The notes below the pieces were generated by a model. The model did not search any database. It worked only from the letters and a program-made list of their open reading frames with translations, and was not told the DNA's origin. The position numbers and the translations under genes are program-made. From NCBI GenBank assembly GCA_028868335.1, contig JAGWUU010000152.1, forward strand, positions 1 to 7,817: a DNA stretch of 7,817 nt. Direction: 5' to 3'. This document shows, one piece after another, positions 1 through 6,728 of the stretch; position 1 is the stretch's first letter; each line of letters starts with the position of its first letter. This stretch comes from Sphingomonadales bacterium (GTDB lineage Bacteria > Pseudomonadota > Alphaproteobacteria > Sphingomonadales > Sphingomonadaceae).

Positions 1-1
1 C

Positions 2-1606
2 AACTTCACTGCCGACTACATGTTCGATTACAGCAAGTTCGATCAACGGCCAGACTATGCGCAACTGGTGCGGCTCAACCTGAACGGTCTGCCGCAGGAC
101 ATCTTCGATCCGAATTCGGTCAGCTATCCCTTCGCGGGCGCCTTTTTCCCGCTCAATCTCTACGTCAATTCGCAGCGGCAATCGGTGGCCTCGCTCGATG
201 CCAATCCGCTCTACGAAAAGTCACGCACCTATGGGCACGCGCTGATCATGTCGCTCGATCTGGGCAGCGCGACCCTCAAGTCGACCACCGCCTATCGCAA
301 CCTCAAGTGGGATGATGCGCTCGATCTCGACGGTTCGCCGCTTCCGGTGGCCGCGACCCAACGCCACACCAGCTTCCATAGCTGGAGCCAGGAACTGCAA
401 GTGACTGGCAAGGCATTGGAAAACAGCCTGAACTATGTGGCTGGCGTGTTCTACTACAAGGAAAAGGCCGAGACGCTGGGGCCGCAAAGCTTCTTTGGCG
501 GCGGCGCATCCTATCAGTCGGACTATGGCTCGCACACGGAAGCCTTCGCCGCCTATGCCCAGATCGACTATAATTTGACAGAGGCGCTGAAGCTGACGCT
601 TGGTGCGCGTTATACCCACGAGACGAAGGACGTCCGCCGCTACTACCGGATCAACTATGATGCGGCCAACGGCTTCCTCGTGCCGACGGTGATCGCGAAC
701 ATTCCCTATGGCGGGGTGCCTGATGCCAAGTACAACAACTTCAGCCCGGCGGTGACCCTGGCCTACCAGGTCACCCGCGACGTCAACCTCTATGCGCGCT
801 ATGCCAAGGGCTTCAAATCGGGCGGGTTCAACGGCGAAACCAGCGACTTTCGCGCGCCAAGCGCAACCTGCCCGAGCGGCGCCTATGAATTGTGCAATCC
901 CTATCGCCCGGAAAAGGTCGACAGCTATGAGATCGGCCTGAAGACCCGTCTGGCGGGTGGCCGTGTGATCTTCAACGCCGCCGCCTTCTGGGACGAGCAC
1001 AAGGACATCCAGCTTTCGGTGTTCACCGCCAACGGAGCAGCCTCCTCGATCGTCACCAATGCCGCCAAGGCACGCATTCGCGGCCTTGAACTGGAAACCG
1101 TGCTGCGGCCGGTTGATTCGGTGACGATCAACGGATCGCTCGCGTTCCTCGACCCCAAGTACAAGAGCTACATCGAGGCAGTGAACGGCGTGAATACCGA
1201 CGTCGCCAACAACCGCGCTTTCCCCCACACGCCCAAGTCGACGGCTTCGCTGGGCGCGGATTGGCGGGTGATCAAGGGTGACTGGGGGCGCGTGAACCTT
1301 TCGGGCGACCTCAACTACGTCTCCAGCTACTATACATATCCCTACGCGTTGGTCACGGCTTCGCCTTCGGACCAGAACGCCAACAACACCAGGTCGAAGG
1401 GGCGCACGATCGTCAACCTGCGCGCAGCAGTCTCCGACGTGCCGTTGGGCGGGGCCAAGGCGGAGTTCGCGCTGTGGGTCAAGAACCTGACCAAGGACAA
1501 GAACCCCAGCAACTTCATCGATTTCGGTCCTGGATTCGGCGGGCTGACGGTAGGTTACTTCCCCGATCCGCGCACCTACGGGCTGACTGTCGGGGTCAAG
1601 TTCTGA
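2..1606 (+). CDS. TonB-dependent outer-membrane receptor, C-terminal part (5' end outside window)
   Basis: The frame is open from the first bases of the window, so this is the last 534 residues of a longer protein; the signal peptide, TonB box and plug domain are not visible. What is seen is a beta-barrel: alternating aromatic/polar strands, the stretch YARYAKGFKSGGFNGE (codons near 790-840), the typical PYRPEKVDSYEIGLKTRL segment (about 898-950), WVKNLTKDKNPSNF near the end, and a final strand RTYGLTVGVKF ending in Phe, the usual outer-membrane insertion signal. Family members move large or scarce substrates (siderophores, cobalamin, glycans, and in sphingomonads probably hydrophobic carbon sources) using TonB/ExbBD energy. 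Here it is followed on the same strand, after 44 bp, by an SDR gene, which suggests uptake of that pathway's substrate rather than iron; this is inference. The visible part has only two Cys residues, eight apart, in one likely surface loop. Confidence 0.93.
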   Translation, partial: NFTADYMFDYSKFDQRPDYAQLVRLNLNGLPQDIFDPNSVSYPFAGAFFPLNLYVNSQRQSVASLDANPLYEKSRTYGHALIMSLDLGSATLKSTTAYRNLKWDDALDLDGSPLPVAATQRHTSFHSWSQELQVTGKALENSLNYVAGVFYYKEKAETLGPQSFFGGGASYQSDYGSHTEAFAAYAQIDYNLTEALKLTLGARYTHETKDVRRYYRINYDAANGFLVPTVIANIPYGGVPDAKYNNFSPAVTLAYQVTRDVNLYARYAKGFKSGGFNGETSDFRAPSATCPSGAYELCNPYRPEKVDSYEIGLKTRLAGGRVIFNAAAFWDEHKDIQLSVFTANGAASSIVTNAAKARIRGLELETVLRPVDSVTINGSLAFLDPKYKSYIEAVNGVNTDVANNRAFPHTPKSTASLGADWRVIKGDWGRVNLSGDLNYVSSYYTYPYALVTASPSDQNANNTRSKGRTIVNLRAAVSDVPLGGAKAEFALWVKNLTKDKNPSNFIDFGPGFGGLTVGYFPDPRTYGLTVGVKF

Positions 1607-1639
1607 CCTCGCGGTTCGCGGAGCAAGGGTGAAACGAGC

Positions 1640-1644
1640 GGGAG
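1640..1644 (+). promoter_or_regulatory. Ribosome binding site of the first SDR
   Basis: GGGAG lies 6 nt before the ATG at 1651 and supports that start. The 44-bp gap after the receptor stop has no convincing terminator or promoter, so the SDR is probably cotranscribed with the receptor. Confidence 0.6.
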
Positions 1645-1650
1645 CGGACG

Positions 1651-2391
1651 ATGCTGTTCGATGGAAAGAAGGTTCTGGTCACCGGTGCGGCTTCGGGAAT
1701 CGGGCGCGCCACCGCGATCCGCCTTTCCGCGGAAGGCGCGCGCGTGACCATCGGTGACAGCAATGTCCAAGGGCTGGAGCAGACTGCCGCGATGATGGCC
1801 TCCGCTCCGCTCGTCCAGCCCTTTGACGCGGTCGACGCCGCATCCTGCCGCGAACTGGTCGCGGTGGCGGCGCGCGATGGGCTGGATGTGGTCTGCAACA
1901 TCTCGGGCGTGCTCAAGTGGGGGCGGACCGAGCAATTCCCGCTCGACGACTTCGACCTGGTGATGGCGGTCAATACCCGTGCGGTGTTTGCGATCTGCCA
2001 GGCCGCGATCCCGCATCTGATCGCCAGCAAGGGCAATATCGTCAACACCGCCTCGGCCGCGGCGTTGCAGGGGATTGCCTATACGGTGGCCTATGCCGCC
2101 TCGAAGCACGCGGTGGCGGGTATCACCAAGAGCCTTGCCGTCGAATACGCCGCCCAGGGCGTTCGCGTGAACGCGATCTGCCCGGGACAGGTCAACACGC
2201 CGATGACGATGCAGACCGCCTGGCCGGAAAACATCGACATGGCGCTGCTGATGCGCAACGCGCCGAAGCTGCTCGACGGTGCCTGCGAACCATCGGACGT
2301 CGCCGAACTGTTTGCCTTCCTGGCCAGCGACAGGGCGAGCAAGATCAGCGGTGCCTTGTTCACCATCGACGGAGCCCAACTCGCCGGATAG
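1651..2391 (+). CDS. Classical short-chain dehydrogenase/reductase (SDR), NAD-type signature
   Basis: A 246-residue protein of normal classical-SDR length. The Rossmann motif TGAASGIG is at residues 11-18. Asp36 at the end of the second beta strand favours NAD(H) over NADP(H). The usual NNAG motif is changed to NISG (83-86). The catalytic tetrad is complete: Asn108, Ser135, Tyr148 and Lys152 (YAASK), followed by the PGQVNTPM segment (178-185) typical of the substrate/cofactor loop. It should be a cytoplasmic oxidoreductase acting on a hydroxyl/keto pair; the family includes hydroxysteroid, cyclic alcohol and dihydrodiol dehydrogenases, and the substrate cannot be told from sequence. The ATG start is supported by GGGAG. 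It sits between a TonB-dependent receptor and a DUF1214 gene on the same strand, so a catabolic dehydrogenation step is the likely role. No disruption is seen. Confidence 0.93.
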   Translation: MLFDGKKVLVTGAASGIGRATAIRLSAEGARVTIGDSNVQGLEQTAAMMASAPLVQPFDAVDAASCRELVAVAARDGLDVVCNISGVLKWGRTEQFPLDDFDLVMAVNTRAVFAICQAAIPHLIASKGNIVNTASAAALQGIAYTVAYAASKHAVAGITKSLAVEYAAQGVRVNAICPGQVNTPMTMQTAWPENIDMALLMRNAPKLLDGACEPSDVAELFAFLASDRASKISGALFTIDGAQLAG

Positions 2392-2437
2392 CCGGGAGGC
2401 AAGACCGGCGACTTCCTTTTTCCGTTCCCGCCCTTCT

Positions 2438-2444
2438 GAAAGGA
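2438..2444 (+). promoter_or_regulatory. Ribosome binding site of the DUF1214 gene
   Basis: GAAAGGA lies 7 nt before the ATG at 2452. It is the best Shine-Dalgarno match on the plus strand of the window and fixes this start. Confidence 0.65.
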
Positions 2445-2451
2445 CGATCCG

Positions 2452-3537
2452 ATGAGCGATCCCCAGGCCTCCGTTGGCAGCCTCGATGGCGTATGGCGCC
2501 GATTCTGTGCCGAGCTTGCCGAGGCCGGTGCGGTGTTGGCGCGCCCCGCAACTCCCGCCACCGCACTCGATCAGGCGGAGGGGCTGCGCTATCTCAGTCG
2601 ACTGACGCGGACCGCGCTGAACATGCTGGTCGACAGTGCCGACCCTGATTTCCCGCGCCTGTTCCTGCTCTGCGACGACAAGATCAAGATCGGCGCAGAC
2701 AACCCCGACAATCTTTACCAGCAATGCGTGGTGCGGGGTGATCGCGAATACCGCATCACCGGCAAGCGCAATTCGGTTCCCTATTTTTCCATCGGCAGCA
2801 AGGCCAACCGCTACGCCATCGACGGAACGATGGCTTCGACCGGCGAGATCGAGTTCGCCCAGATGGAATTCGGACCCGACGGCACGTTCGAGATAATCGC
2901 CAGCCGCGATCCCCGGCCCGGCAACTGGCTGCCGATGGCCGATGACACCACCCTGCTGATCGTCCGCCAGACCTTCGACGATAAAAAGACGCAGTTTGCT
3001 GCCGACATCGCGGTTGAGCGGATCAGCGCCGGGCCGGCGGTGCCCGCTCTGCTGACCCCGGAAACGATCGAGCAACAACTGATGGCGGCGGCGGCGTGGA
3101 CGCGCGGCACTGCCAGTACCTTCGCGACGTGGGCTGAATGGTTCAAGGCGACACCTAACAGCTTCTACGATGCACCTCAGGAGATCTTCTGGAAGGCAGG
3201 CGGCGATCCCAACATCTGGTACGGGCACTTCTACTACGAGCTGAAGCCTGGCGAGGCCCTGGTGATCGAAACGCCTGTCCCCGAGTGCCGGATGTGGAAC
3301 CTCCAGATCGACGACTGGTGGATGGAATCGCTCGACCATGTTCACCAGAAGGTCTGGGTCAACAACTCGATGGTCAAGTACGAGCCGGATGGCAGCGTGG
3401 TGCTTGTTTGCGCCGATGCCGACCCCGGCTTCGGCAACTGGGTGGACCTTGCGGGGCACCGCTCGGGCACCGGGCTGTGGCGCTGGTTCAACGCGGCGGA
3501 AAACCTCGTTCCCAAAATGCGGGTTGTCATGCTGTGA
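2452..3537 (+). CDS. DUF1214-domain protein of unknown function
   Basis: A 361-residue protein without an evident signal peptide or membrane segment, so probably cytoplasmic. The N-terminal third carries DNPDNLYQQC (from residue 83) and a following YRITGKRNSVPYFSIG stretch, which I recognise as typical of this family. The C-terminal part matches the DUF1214 domain: YYELKPGEALVIETP (261-275), MWNLQIDDWWMESLD (281-295), then DPGFGNWVDLAGHRSGTGLWRW (324-345, residues listed by position). It is rich in Trp here (282, 289, 290, 302, 330, 343, 345). DUF1214 often occurs together with a DUF1254 domain in exported proteins; that partner domain and export signal appear absent. No catalytic role is established that I know of. 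It lies 60 bp after the first SDR, and its TGA overlaps the GTG start of the second SDR, so it is very likely made and used together with that enzyme. Family call is by eye. Confidence 0.8.
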   Translation: MSDPQASVGSLDGVWRRFCAELAEAGAVLARPATPATALDQAEGLRYLSRLTRTALNMLVDSADPDFPRLFLLCDDKIKIGADNPDNLYQQCVVRGDREYRITGKRNSVPYFSIGSKANRYAIDGTMASTGEIEFAQMEFGPDGTFEIIASRDPRPGNWLPMADDTTLLIVRQTFDDKKTQFAADIAVERISAGPAVPALLTPETIEQQLMAAAAWTRGTASTFATWAEWFKATPNSFYDAPQEIFWKAGGDPNIWYGHFYYELKPGEALVIETPVPECRMWNLQIDDWWMESLDHVHQKVWVNNSMVKYEPDGSVVLVCADADPGFGNWVDLAGHRSGTGLWRWFNAAENLVPKMRVVML

Positions 3538-4355
3538 TCGATGCGGCCTTCCGTGACCGCTATGGCCCGCGTGCGCTGGTGCTGGGAGGATCGGAAGGGA
3601 TCGGCGCGGCCTTTGCCGATGCGTTGGCGCGGCGAGGGCTTGATCTGACGCTGGTTGCCCGCCGCGCGCCGCCGCTTGAGGAGCAGGCTGAACGGCTGCG
3701 CGCCAGGCACGGCGTTGCGGTGGACGTGGTGGGCCTGGACCTTGCGGACGAAGGGGTGGAGCAAGCCGCCGCCACGCTGATCGCGCGACACGACTACGGC
3801 TTGCTGATCTACAATGCGGGAGCGGCGCACGGCGCGGGGTTGTTTGCCGACCGGGCCTTGGCGGGCGAGCTGGGGCTGGTGCGGTTGAACTGCCTTGGCT
3901 CGGTTGCATTCACCCATCATGCGCTGGCCCGGATGAGGCCGCGCGGCAAGGGCGGGGTGATCCTCGTATCGTCGATGTCGGGTCTTGCAGGATCTGGCTT
4001 CCTTGCCACCTATGCGGCCGCGAAATCGTTCGAGATCGTGCTGGCCGAAGGGTTGCATTGGGAGCACGCTGCCATGGGCATCGACGTGATGTGCGCCATC
4101 GCTTCGCTGACTGATACGCCCGCGATGCGCGCCTCAGGCATGAAGTTCGACGCAATCCCCGGAATGGCCGCGATGGACCCCGGCGCGGTTGCCGAAGGGG
4201 CTCTGGCGCATCTTGGGCAAGGACCGGTGTGGTGTGCATCGGGGCAGGCCGCGCTCGATGCCGCGCGCGGTACGAACCGCGACGTGCTGATCGACACCGT
4301 ATCCCGCATGGGGGCGGCGCTGTACGAACTGGAGCCAGCTCCGCCGCTCCGTTGA
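3534..4355 (+). CDS. Short-chain dehydrogenase/reductase (SDR), NADP-type signature, GTG start
   Basis: A 273-residue SDR. The nucleotide motif is LGGSEGIG (17-24), with Gly instead of the usual Thr before the glycines. The basic pair Arg43-Arg44 after the second strand (LVARR) favours NADP(H). NAG is at 94-96, and the catalytic tetrad is Asn119, Ser147, Tyr160 and Lys164 (YAAAK). The start is taken as GTG at 3534, overlapping the TGA of the DUF1214 gene by four bases (GTGA). The longer open frame to 3285 would overlap that gene by 250 bases and its extra sequence is not SDR-like. No strong Shine-Dalgarno precedes the GTG, consistent with translational coupling. Role: cytoplasmic reduction or oxidation of a keto/hydroxy intermediate; substrate unknown. 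After Lys164 the tail (SLTDTP near 200, then an extra C-terminal helix region) resembles SDRs acting on bulky or acyl substrates, a weak hint only. Confidence 0.9.
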   Translation: MIDAAFRDRYGPRALVLGGSEGIGAAFADALARRGLDLTLVARRAPPLEEQAERLRARHGVAVDVVGLDLADEGVEQAAATLIARHDYGLLIYNAGAAHGAGLFADRALAGELGLVRLNCLGSVAFTHHALARMRPRGKGGVILVSSMSGLAGSGFLATYAAAKSFEIVLAEGLHWEHAAMGIDVMCAIASLTDTPAMRASGMKFDAIPGMAAMDPGAVAEGALAHLGQGPVWCASGQAALDAARGTNRDVLIDTVSRMGAALYELEPAPPLR

Positions 4356-4383
4356 CCACCCTTTCTCGTCGGGCGGGGCGAAG

Positions 4384-5397
4384 TCAGATGTGCAGCATCA
4401 CCTTGACCGCCTCGGGCTGCAACTGCGCGGCAAAGGATTCCGCGATCCGTTCCAGCGGGAAATCGTGCGAGATCAGCGTGGCGCGGTCGACCCGGCCCGA
4501 GCGCATCAGGTCCAGCGCCTCGACCAGTTCTTCGGCAGCATAGCCGTTCGATCCGAAGATCGTCGGCTGCTTCTGGATAAGCGGGCTCATGTCGATGGTC
4601 ATCGGGCCTTCGAACCCGCCGAAGCACACGATCCGGCCGTTGGGATTGACCAGCCGTAGCGCGGTTTCCAGCGGCGGCGGACCCTGCATGTGGCGAATGT
4701 AACCGGCGCAGTCGAACACCAGTGCAACCGAGGCGGACAATCCGGCATAGGATTCAGACAGACCGCACAGCGCCGCGATCTGGTCGAACACGTCACCATC
4801 GCGCGGATTGACCGCGTGGGTGGCGCCCACTTCAAGCGCCTTGTCCAGCCGCGCCTGGTGGACATCGACGGCAATGATCCGCTGGGGTGCGATGCCGCGG
4901 GCCACGATCGCCTGGATAACGCCAAGCCCGATGATCCCGACGCCGATCACAACCACATTCTCGCCATCAGCAGGAGCGCCCTTGCGCACCATCTGCAAGC
5001 CATCGGCCAACGGTTCGGTGGTGGCGGCGAGCGTGAAGGGCAAATCATCGGGGATGCGCACGAGCTGGAACGGATTGTCGGGCACGGCGACCAGATCGGC
5101 CATGCCGCCGCCCATTCCGGTGACTCCAACCACCCGGTCGCCGATCGCCCACCCGGTCACGCCATGCCCAAGCGCCGCGATCGTGCCCGCGAATTCGTGG
5201 CCCGGAATGGCGTAGCTTTCGGCGGTTTCACGCACCAGCTTGTCGCGGTAGCTGTTGTCGCGAAACATGTGCAGGTCCGAGCCGCAGATGCCGCAAGCCC
5301 TGACAGCCACCAGCACTTCGCCGGTGCCGGGTTGGGGGGCGGTGGCGTCGCCGCGGAACAGGATTTCGCCGGGATGGGTAAAGTCGGCGCAGCGCAT
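4384..5397 (-). CDS. Medium-chain zinc-type alcohol dehydrogenase lacking the structural zinc lobe
   Basis: A 337-residue MDR-family dehydrogenase. The N-terminal GroES-like domain has the catalytic zinc set Cys38 (in CGICGSDLH, 35-43), His67-Glu68 (GHE) and Glu128 (TTEPLADG). The Rossmann domain has GVGIIG (152-157) and Asp178 at the end of the second strand, pointing to NAD(H). In many relatives (sorbitol, threonine, butanediol dehydrogenases) a lobe with four Cys binds a structural zinc just after GDRVV. Here GDRVV (86-90) runs almost straight into GGGMADLVAVP (96-106), with no Cys, so the lobe is missing. The start at 5397 is chosen because GGAG precedes it and the conserved fold begins there; the open frame continues upstream into the MFS gene without homology. 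It is 23 bp downstream of the MFS stop, so the two form an operon. Expected reaction: NAD-linked oxidation of a secondary alcohol or polyol-like intermediate; substrate unknown. Confidence 0.92.
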   Translation of the reverse strand: MRCADFTHPGEILFRGDATAPQPGTGEVLVAVRACGICGSDLHMFRDNSYRDKLVRETAESYAIPGHEFAGTIAALGHGVTGWAIGDRVVGVTGMGGGMADLVAVPDNPFQLVRIPDDLPFTLAATTEPLADGLQMVRKGAPADGENVVVIGVGIIGLGVIQAIVARGIAPQRIIAVDVHQARLDKALEVGATHAVNPRDGDVFDQIAALCGLSESYAGLSASVALVFDCAGYIRHMQGPPPLETALRLVNPNGRIVCFGGFEGPMTIDMSPLIQKQPTIFGSNGYAAEELVEALDLMRSGRVDRATLISHDFPLERIAESFAAQLQPEAVKVMLHI

Positions 5398-5406
5398 GGG
5401 GGGAAT

Positions 5407-5410
5407 CTCC
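5407..5410 (-). promoter_or_regulatory. Ribosome binding site of the zinc-type dehydrogenase
   Basis: GGAG on the minus strand lies 9 nt before the ATG at 5397, in the 23-bp gap after the MFS stop codon. It supports this start over the longer open frame. Confidence 0.6.
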
Positions 5411-5420
5411 AGCAACGGTA

Positions 5421-6644
5421 TCAGGCGGGGGCCTGGTGGAGCGGTTCGCGGGCCGTCTTGCCGCTGAGGGCGAACAGCAAGACTGCCGCGAAGGCGAGGC
5501 AGCCGACCGTCAACCCCATCGGCAGGTGATAGCTGCCGGTCGCCTGGAACAGGGCGCTGGCCAGCGGGGTCATCGCGAACAGGAAGGGCAAGGTGGAAAT
5601 CTGGAACAGACTGTAGGTCCGGCCAAAGGCGCGCGCGCCAAACAGCGCGGCTACTGTCACCCCGAACGCACCGGCGACGCCGCCGCCGCATGCCCCGCCT
5701 ATGACCGCATCGATGGTCAGTACCGGCAGGCTGACGGGCGCGAGGTAGATGGTCCAGACCACAGCTTGAATCCCGGCGTTGATCGCCAGTGCGCGCGGAC
5801 CACCGATGCGGTCGGCCAGCCATCCAAACAGCAACGACCCGAATATTCCGGAGCCGCCTTGCAACGCGAGCAGCGTGTTGGCCTCATCGAACGAACGGCC
5901 CTGGCCGGTCAGAAGGGGAATGAAATGGGCAAGCTTCATGGTGCCCGCGCCGGTGACGAAACCGATCGCCACGACCAGCACCCAGAACGCCGGACGGCGC
6001 AGAATAGTAATCGCTGCGGGCACGCCGGTTTGATCTGGTGCAACGGTGGGGGCGACGGGCCCGTCCAACCCGTCGCGTACAAGCAATAGCACGGGGATCA
6101 GCGCAGCGGCGGCAGCCGCCAGCAGAAGGTAAACGGTGCGTGGCCCATCGGCGAGAAGTACCGGGGCGATCGCCAGCGGAACGATCATCACCGCGATCGG
6201 CATGTTGACCAGGCCCAGCGCCCGGCCGCGCAATGTCTCAGGGACCCAGCGGGTCGCCAGAGTCATCGATGGCAGCACCCCGGCCATGGCCGTGCCCGGC
6301 CCGATCAGCAGGGCGTAGGTGGCGAGCAGGGCCGCAGGGCTGTTCACCACCGAGACGAGGGCGAAGCCAGCGCAGCACAGCGCGGCGCCAGCCATCATCA
6401 CGAGGCGCAGGTTGATCCGGTCAATCCGCCGGCCGATCAGCATGGCGGTCACGGTAAGCGTGACCACGGCCAACGACAGGGCGAGCGAGGACTGGGAGCG
6501 GTCGGCATGGTATTCGCGTTCGATGGCAAGAACGAGGGTGCCGAAACTGCCGAAGGTAAGGCCGGTCGCAACGTTCTGCGACAGGGCCGCAAGCGCAACT
6601 TGACCCCAGCGGGTGGGTCGGGCGACCGGTTCGGCAAGGCTCAT
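5421..6644 (-). CDS. MFS permease, monocarboxylate/oxalate-formate-like
   Basis: A 407-residue, strongly hydrophobic protein with the twelve-helix, two-half layout of the major facilitator superfamily. A motif-A-like loop GRRIDRINLR (71-80) follows TM2, and a better copy FGWLADRIGG (273-282) is at the same place in the second half. A cytoplasmic linker lies at about 190-217, followed by LRRPAFWVLVVAIGF (215-229), as often seen in carboxylate-type (OFA/MCT-like) members. It should carry a small organic compound, likely a carboxylate, across the inner membrane; the substrate is inferred from subfamily resemblance only. The ATG at 6644 is preferred because GAGGT stands 6 nt upstream; a GTG at 6686 would add 14 residues but falls inside a hairpin. 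The gene lies between a TonB-dependent receptor and a dehydrogenase on the same strand, fitting a combined uptake and oxidation operon. Confidence 0.92.
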   Translation of the reverse strand: MSLAEPVARPTRWGQVALAALSQNVATGLTFGSFGTLVLAIEREYHADRSQSSLALSLAVVTLTVTAMLIGRRIDRINLRLVMMAGAALCCAGFALVSVVNSPAALLATYALLIGPGTAMAGVLPSMTLATRWVPETLRGRALGLVNMPIAVMIVPLAIAPVLLADGPRTVYLLLAAAAAALIPVLLLVRDGLDGPVAPTVAPDQTGVPAAITILRRPAFWVLVVAIGFVTGAGTMKLAHFIPLLTGQGRSFDEANTLLALQGGSGIFGSLLFGWLADRIGGPRALAINAGIQAVVWTIYLAPVSLPVLTIDAVIGGACGGGVAGAFGVTVAALFGARAFGRTYSLFQISTLPFLFAMTPLASALFQATGSYHLPMGLTVGCLAFAAVLLFALSGKTAREPLHQAPA

Positions 6645-6650
6645 CGCGGC

Positions 6651-6655
6651 ACCTC
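6651..6655 (-). promoter_or_regulatory. Ribosome binding site of the MFS gene
   Basis: GAGGT on the minus strand lies 6 nt before the ATG at 6644. It decides this start over the GTG at 6686. Confidence 0.65.
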
Positions 6656-6679
6656 GGTAAGTGGACCAGAGACCCGGAA

Positions 6680-6708
6680 CCGGCACGGCGGATAACCCGC
6701 CGTGCCGG
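6680..6708 (-). terminator. Perfect 12-bp hairpin between receptor and MFS genes (terminator or attenuator)
   Basis: CCGGCACGGCGG (6680-6691) and its exact reverse complement (6697-6708) enclose a 5-nt loop. It begins 20 nt after the receptor stop and ends 35 nt before the MFS start. On the minus strand the stem is followed by only TT, not a T-run, so it is a weak classical Rho-independent terminator. It may instead be a partial terminator that lowers MFS-dehydrogenase expression relative to the receptor, or a 3'-end stabiliser of the receptor mRNA. The inverted repeat is certain; the role is inferred. Confidence 0.6.
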
Positions 6709-6728
6709 CATCGGGCCTTCCGGCTTTG

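Noticed and set aside
221..1228. Minus-strand open frame of 335 codons opposite the first receptor
   Set aside because: It lies wholly inside a clear TonB-dependent receptor frame and shows no recognisable domain.
1576..3909. Minus-strand open frame of 777 codons opposite the SDR and DUF1214 genes
   Set aside because: It is antisense to three well-supported genes, its composition is Arg/Pro/His/Gly-rich low complexity as expected from high-GC complement frames, and it shows no family motif.
4310..4352. GCGGCG/CGCCGC and GGAG/CTCC inverted repeats at the end of the second SDR as a terminator
   Set aside because: They lie inside the coding region, have a large or strained loop, and are not followed by a T-run.
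5398..5823. N-terminal extension of the zinc-type dehydrogenase by 142 residues
   Set aside because: It would overlap the MFS gene, shows no dehydrogenase homology, and the ATG at 5397 has its own GGAG and matches the normal family start.
4690..6089. Long plus-strand open frames opposite the dehydrogenase and MFS genes
   Set aside because: They mirror the codon bias of the real minus-strand genes, are rich in Gly/Arg/Gln/Ala, and have no motifs or good ribosome binding sites.
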